Source of the DNA: Spirochaetales bacterium
GTDB lineage: Bacteria > Spirochaetota > Spirochaetia > DSM-27196 > SLST01
Direction of reading: 5' to 3'
DNA: 8,707 nt
NCBI GenBank assembly: GCA_030642995.1
Contig: DAOWMR010000099.1
Coordinates: 1-8,707 of the forward strand
Part shown: positions 5,795 through 8,707 of the stretch, one piece after another
Layout: each line of letters begins with the position of its first letter
How positions within the stretch are numbered: position 1 is the first letter of the stretch
Program-made: the position numbers and the translations under genes
Notes under the pieces: generated by a model
What the model was told of the DNA's origin: nothing
Databases searched by the model: none
The model's input: only the letters and a program-made list of their open reading frames with translations

Positions 5795-7656
5795 TTGTCC
5801 CCATGAAGAAGGCTACCGTCCTGGTTCTCGATTCTCGCAAGGATCGAGAACTTGCGCGACTGAAGCGGCTCGGTCTGCTCCATCCTGATATTGAACGACG
5901 AACGAGCGAGGACGTTGACAACCTCATCGCTGAGCGTAATGCCCTCTCTTTCGCGCTGGGCGAACTGCCCATTGGGACTGAGCTGCCACAAAGCCCGGTG
6001 CCGGCTATATCAGACGACATCGTGACCCAGGGTGCCGGCCGCGCAGCCGAGATCAGCGCCGTTGCCGAGAGGAAGCGGATGGCCTCGGAGTCGCTTGACA
6101 AGTGGCGGCGGGAGCTCAACCGGATTGAGCCGTGGGGTGACTTTGAGCCGACCGACATTCCGATTCTTGCCGAACATGGAGCTGATATCCATCTCTACGC
6201 CATGAGCCGCAAGGATTTTCGGACGGACGCTCCCGTGGGCGCCATTGTCCTGGAGCGAACCGGGAAGGTGGTGCGATTCTCGCTGATCTGGATCAACGGA
6301 ATCCACCCCAACGGGCACAATCCCGAGGACTTTGCGACTCGGCCTGATCTCCAGGAGTTTGTGGTGCCGGAGATGTCGGCGCCGCAGATCCGAAGAAAGA
6401 TCGCCGAAGAAGAGGCCGAGCTCATTCATGTCGCCGAGTCGCTTGCGGAATACGCGGCACACCGGAACGTGCTCTCAGCCGCCGGTGAGATCGTAGAGCG
6501 GCGCATTGAACATGAGTACGTCAGACTCGGCATGGACAGTGCCGAAAAGATTGCCTTCATCTCGGGCTACGTTCCGGCGGACTCCCAGGACACGCTTCGT
6601 ACCGCTGCTTCCAACAACGGGTGGGGCCTTCTCTTTCGCGAGCCCTCTGCGGATGATCCCGTTCCCACGAAGATAGCGAATCCCCGATGGATCCGAACCA
6701 TCAAACCGGTCTTCGATATGCTGGGAGTCATCCCGGGCTATCGCGAGCGGGACATCAGTCTGTGGTTTCTGCTCTTTTTCACCGTGTTCGTCGGAATGAT
6801 CATCGGTGATGCGGGGTACGGGGCTCTTCTGTTCGTGACAGCGATTTTCGCAATGATATCCGGCAAGCGGAAGACCGGACGGGTGAGCGAGGCCCTGGTG
6901 CTCATGACGGTACTCAGTCTCAGCACACTCGCCTGGGGCGCCATCACGGGTAACTGGTTCGGTTATCAGCCTATAGGGGAGATGCGTCCCTTCTCCTACG
7001 TCGTAATTCCTGTCATGAACAGCTTCGATCCCCGGAGCGTCCAAGCAGTGCAATCGGTCTGCTTCATCCTTGCTGCAGTGCACCTTTCGATTGCTCATAT
7101 CTGGAACTTCGTCCGTGAAATCAAGCAACGTCCGGCAATCAAGGCCTTTGCCCAGCTCGGCTGGCTGAGCACCGTGCTTGGTCTCTACTTTCTCGTTGTG
7201 AGTCTCTTTGTGGGGCAGGCGATGCCACAGTATGCGGTGTATATGACTGCCGGCGGAATTGGGGCAGTCTTACTGTTCAGCGGACAGAGTCCCGATCGCG
7301 GATTTTTCGGCGGGATCGGACGCGGTTTGAGCAATGGGTTTACGATCATCTTTGACGGAATCGGGGCATTCTCGGACATCATCTCCTACATTCGGTTGTT
7401 CGCCGTCGGTCTGGCCTCGGTAGCAATCGCTCAGGCGTTCAACGAAATGGCCGGCGGCATGGCAACGAGCCCGGTCGGGATTGCGTTTGCCGTGCTGGTT
7501 CTTTTCTTTGGGCACTCGCTGAACCTGGTCATGGGAGGGCTCGCGGTGGTTGTGCATGGTGTACGCCTGAATCTTCTGGAATTTTCCGGTCATGTAGGTA
7601 TGGAATGGACCGGCGTAGAGTACCGACCGTTTGCTGAAAACGAAGATTACACGTAA
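5791..7656 (+). CDS. atpI: V-type ATP synthase/ATPase membrane subunit I (a-type stator)
   Basis: This is the membrane stator that forms the two ion half-channels against the K ring and holds the outer stalks. It has 621 residues, slightly short of archaeal I. Residues 1-320 are cytoplasmic, with helical arms (about 87-112 and 200-240). About eight membrane segments follow, near 324-341, 343-357, 367-388, 416-439, 453-474, 482-497, 524-549 and 562-590. GDAGYG at 339-344 is a known a-subunit motif. SYIRLFAVGLASVAIAQ at 532-548 carries Arg535, the counterpart of the essential arginine of yeast Vph1 (R735); VVHGVRLNLLEF at 587-598 gives a second conserved arginine, Arg592. ATG 5791 is chosen because AGGAG at 5775-5779 lies 11 bases upstream and the ATGA overlap couples it to D; ATG 5803 is the alternative. 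The symbol follows V-type naming and is unrelated to F-type atpI. Confidence 0.95.
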   Translation: MIVPMKKATVLVLDSRKDRELARLKRLGLLHPDIERRTSEDVDNLIAERNALSFALGELPIGTELPQSPVPAISDDIVTQGAGRAAEISAVAERKRMASESLDKWRRELNRIEPWGDFEPTDIPILAEHGADIHLYAMSRKDFRTDAPVGAIVLERTGKVVRFSLIWINGIHPNGHNPEDFATRPDLQEFVVPEMSAPQIRRKIAEEEAELIHVAESLAEYAAHRNVLSAAGEIVERRIEHEYVRLGMDSAEKIAFISGYVPADSQDTLRTAASNNGWGLLFREPSADDPVPTKIANPRWIRTIKPVFDMLGVIPGYRERDISLWFLLFFTVFVGMIIGDAGYGALLFVTAIFAMISGKRKTGRVSEALVLMTVLSLSTLAWGAITGNWFGYQPIGEMRPFSYVVIPVMNSFDPRSVQAVQSVCFILAAVHLSIAHIWNFVREIKQRPAIKAFAQLGWLSTVLGLYFLVVSLFVGQAMPQYAVYMTAGGIGAVLLFSGQSPDRGFFGGIGRGLSNGFTIIFDGIGAFSDIISYIRLFAVGLASVAIAQAFNEMAGGMATSPVGIAFAVLVLFFGHSLNLVMGGLAVVVHGVRLNLLEFSGHVGMEWTGVEYRPFAENEDYT

Positions 7657-7660
7657 GGAG
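7654..7660 (+). promoter_or_regulatory. Strong ribosome binding site of subunit K
   Basis: TAAGGAG is a near-perfect anti-Shine-Dalgarno complement, seven bases before the ATG at 7668. Its TAA is also the stop codon of subunit I. It is clearly the best site in the operon; the others are shorter (GAGGT, AGAGG, AGGAG) or spaced 11-12 bases away. Confidence 0.8.
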
Positions 7661-7667
7661 TGAGACT

Positions 7668-8114
7668 ATGGATTGGGGTCTTGTTGGTATTGGAGCCGCA
7701 ATCGCTTTCGCGGCAATAGGCTCGGCGGTCGGGACCGGTACGGCCGGAATGGCAGCCGTGGGGGCCTGGAAGAAGTGTTTCGTGCAGAATAGACCTGCAC
7801 CGTTCATCCTGGTAGCATTCGTCGGATTTCCGTTGAGCCAGACGATCTACGGCTATCTCTTGATGGACAGGTTGGCGCAGGCCTTCGACCTCGGAGCGGA
7901 TGCCGGCTATCTCCTGGGCGCCGGCGTTCTCGGAGGAATGGCGATCGGTACGTCCGCGTGGTTCCAGGGACGCGCCGCCGCCGCTGCCTCGGACGCGATG
8001 GGTGAGACCGGAAAGGGCACTGGAAATTACATCTTCGTGCTCGGCATCATTGAAACCGTTGCACTGTTTGTGATGGTCTTCCTGTTGCTGATGACAGGTT
8101 CGTTTGAGGGCTAA
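7668..8114 (+). CDS. atpK: V-type ATP synthase/ATPase subunit K (c-ring proteolipid, likely Na+-binding)
   Basis: This is the ring subunit that carries the coupling ion through the membrane. It has 148 residues with four membrane helices (about 4-26, 45-67, 80-103 and 119-143), i.e. two fused hairpins, as in V-type K/NtpK. The single ion-binding carboxylate is Glu129 in helix 4 (GIIETVALF); helix 2 has none in the matching place, as usual for V-type rings. Helix 2 reads FPLSQTIYG (54-62) and helix 3 WFQGRA (98-103). Compared with my recollection of Enterococcus hirae NtpK (L61, T64, Q65, Y68, Q110, E139), the equivalents are Phe54, Ser57, Gln58, Tyr61, Gln100 and Glu129, with identical internal spacing. 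This predicts Na+ binding, with Ser replacing Thr. The ATG lies 11 bases after the I stop, behind the best ribosome binding site of the operon. No clear terminator follows. Confidence 0.95.
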   Translation: MDWGLVGIGAAIAFAAIGSAVGTGTAGMAAVGAWKKCFVQNRPAPFILVAFVGFPLSQTIYGYLLMDRLAQAFDLGADAGYLLGAGVLGGMAIGTSAWFQGRAAAAASDAMGETGKGTGNYIFVLGIIETVALFVMVFLLLMTGSFEG

Positions 8115-8168
8115 ACGTCGACCTGAAGACGTAAAGCCTCTCCCGTTGGTTCGCCGATAAGAAGAGCA

Positions 8169-8707
8169 GTGGCACAACTCGCGCGACAAATGACAGCGAC
8201 TCTTCTTCTCGCTCTCTTCGTGTGCCTCGGTGTGTCCGCGCAGACCCGGGAGTCGGCATGGCTGCAGATAGAACGGGCCGATAAACTCGCCGCCGAGGGT
8301 AACTTTGGGATTGCCATGCAACTCTACAGAGAGGCGCTGACCCTCGATCCGGGCAGTCCTGAGGCCCTCTTTGGGCTGGCGCGAGCGTTCAAGGCCGTGA
8401 ACGACTATCCGGTTGCCGAGGAGTATCTGCGTGATGCCATGAGGGCCGCCGACAATCTGGTGGTGCCGGCGGTTCGTTATGAGATCAGCTACGAATTGGC
8501 CGATCTCTATCGGGTCCAGCGCAAATTTTCCGATTACGAGAAAGTTCTCTTTCAGATAGTGGCCCTCGCGGCCGCGGAACCGGCGAGTCCACGATCAATT
8601 GATCCGCCGGCCGAAACTCTTCAGACCGTTTTCCTGGAGAACGGTCTGGATCGTGTTCTGGTCCTTTACCGATTGGAAGAGGATGGAGGGACGCGCGCTC
8701 GCGGAGA
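8169..8707 (+). CDS. Exported TPR-repeat protein, 5' part (cut by window end)
   Basis: An open frame runs from GTG 8169 to the last base (179 codons) with no stop. Residues 1-24 form a signal peptide: Arg6, hydrophobic TATLLLALFVCLGVSA, and a likely signal peptidase I cut after VSA before QTRE. The Cys lies in LFVC, which is not a good lipobox. Residues about 31-64 (LAAEGNFGIAMQLYREALTLDPGS) and 65-98 (ALFGLARAFKAVNDYPVAEEYLRDAM) are two typical tetratricopeptide repeats, and a third degenerate one around 103-140 contains ADLYRVQRKFSDYEKVL. The protein should therefore be periplasmic or envelope-located and act as a protein-binding scaffold; its partner is unknown. The first in-frame start after the stop at 8124-8126 is GTG 8169, preceded only by a purine run (AAGAAGAG, 8159-8166); ATG 8190 is possible but lacks a ribosome site and would drop Arg6. 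The 54-base gap after K shows no terminator or promoter, so it may be co-transcribed. Confidence 0.82.
   Translation, partial: MAQLARQMTATLLLALFVCLGVSAQTRESAWLQIERADKLAAEGNFGIAMQLYREALTLDPGSPEALFGLARAFKAVNDYPVAEEYLRDAMRAADNLVVPAVRYEISYELADLYRVQRKFSDYEKVLFQIVALAAAEPASPRSIDPPAETLQTVFLENGLDRVLVLYRLEEDGGTRARG

Noticed and set aside
8115..8132. Hairpin ACGTC - 8-base loop - GACGT just after K
   Set aside because: A five-base-pair stem, followed by GTAAAGCC and no T run; too weak for an intrinsic terminator.
7647..8321. Antisense open frame (224 codons) across K and the start of the TPR gene
   Set aside because: It covers K, which is certain, and its product is rich in Arg/His/Ser/Gly without a fold pattern; a shadow of GC-rich coding.

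Overview
The window holds a V/A-type (archaeal-like, rotary) ATPase operon, all on the + strand: E - DUF2764-like protein - A - B - D - I - K. Two conserved-looking genes of unknown function lie upstream, and a tetratricopeptide-repeat (TPR) protein lies downstream. The gene order, the style of subunits A, B and D, and the DUF2764-like gene between E and A match the arrangement known from spirochaetes (Treponema/Borrelia) and from Chlamydia and Bacteroidetes. The moderately high GC (roughly the mid-50s percent by eye, not counted) argues against Borrelia and Chlamydia. A free-living relative of Spirochaeta/Treponema is my best guess; it is an inference, not an identification.

Layout. 2-352: C-terminal part of a protein whose 5' end is outside the window, with an LSAC lipobox-like motif at the very edge. 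349-747: a 132-residue unknown protein, coupled by a GTGA overlap. 748-831: an 84-base gap with a candidate sigma70-type promoter (767-795) and a ribosome binding site for E. 832-1461: E (peripheral stalk). 1478-2053: DUF2764-like protein. 2050-3840: A (catalytic). 3851-5173: B (non-catalytic). 5177-5794: D (central rotor shaft). 5791-7656: I (membrane stator, a-type). 7668-8114: K (c-ring proteolipid). 8169 to the end: an exported TPR protein cut by the window edge. There is no gap above 90 bases, no RNA gene, no mobile element and no CRISPR array.

How it works together. A and B form the A3B3 head, D is the rotating shaft, K forms the ion-carrying ring, I carries the essential arginine facing the ring, and E forms the outer stalk. 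Genes for the usual C (rotor-to-ring socket), F (shaft partner) and G/H (second stalk helix) are absent from this cluster. The DUF2764-like protein is the only unassigned product inside the operon and is the natural candidate to fill one of those roles. The K subunit keeps the residues that bind Na+ in the Enterococcus hirae enzyme, at identical spacing, so a sodium-coupled enzyme is a testable prediction.

Most junctions are 4-base overlaps or gaps of 3 to 16 bases, consistent with a single, translationally coupled transcript. K has the strongest Shine-Dalgarno sequence, as expected for the subunit needed in most copies. The operon type itself is known. The points worth following are the missing subunits, the DUF2764-like protein, the predicted ion specificity and the two unknown upstream genes.
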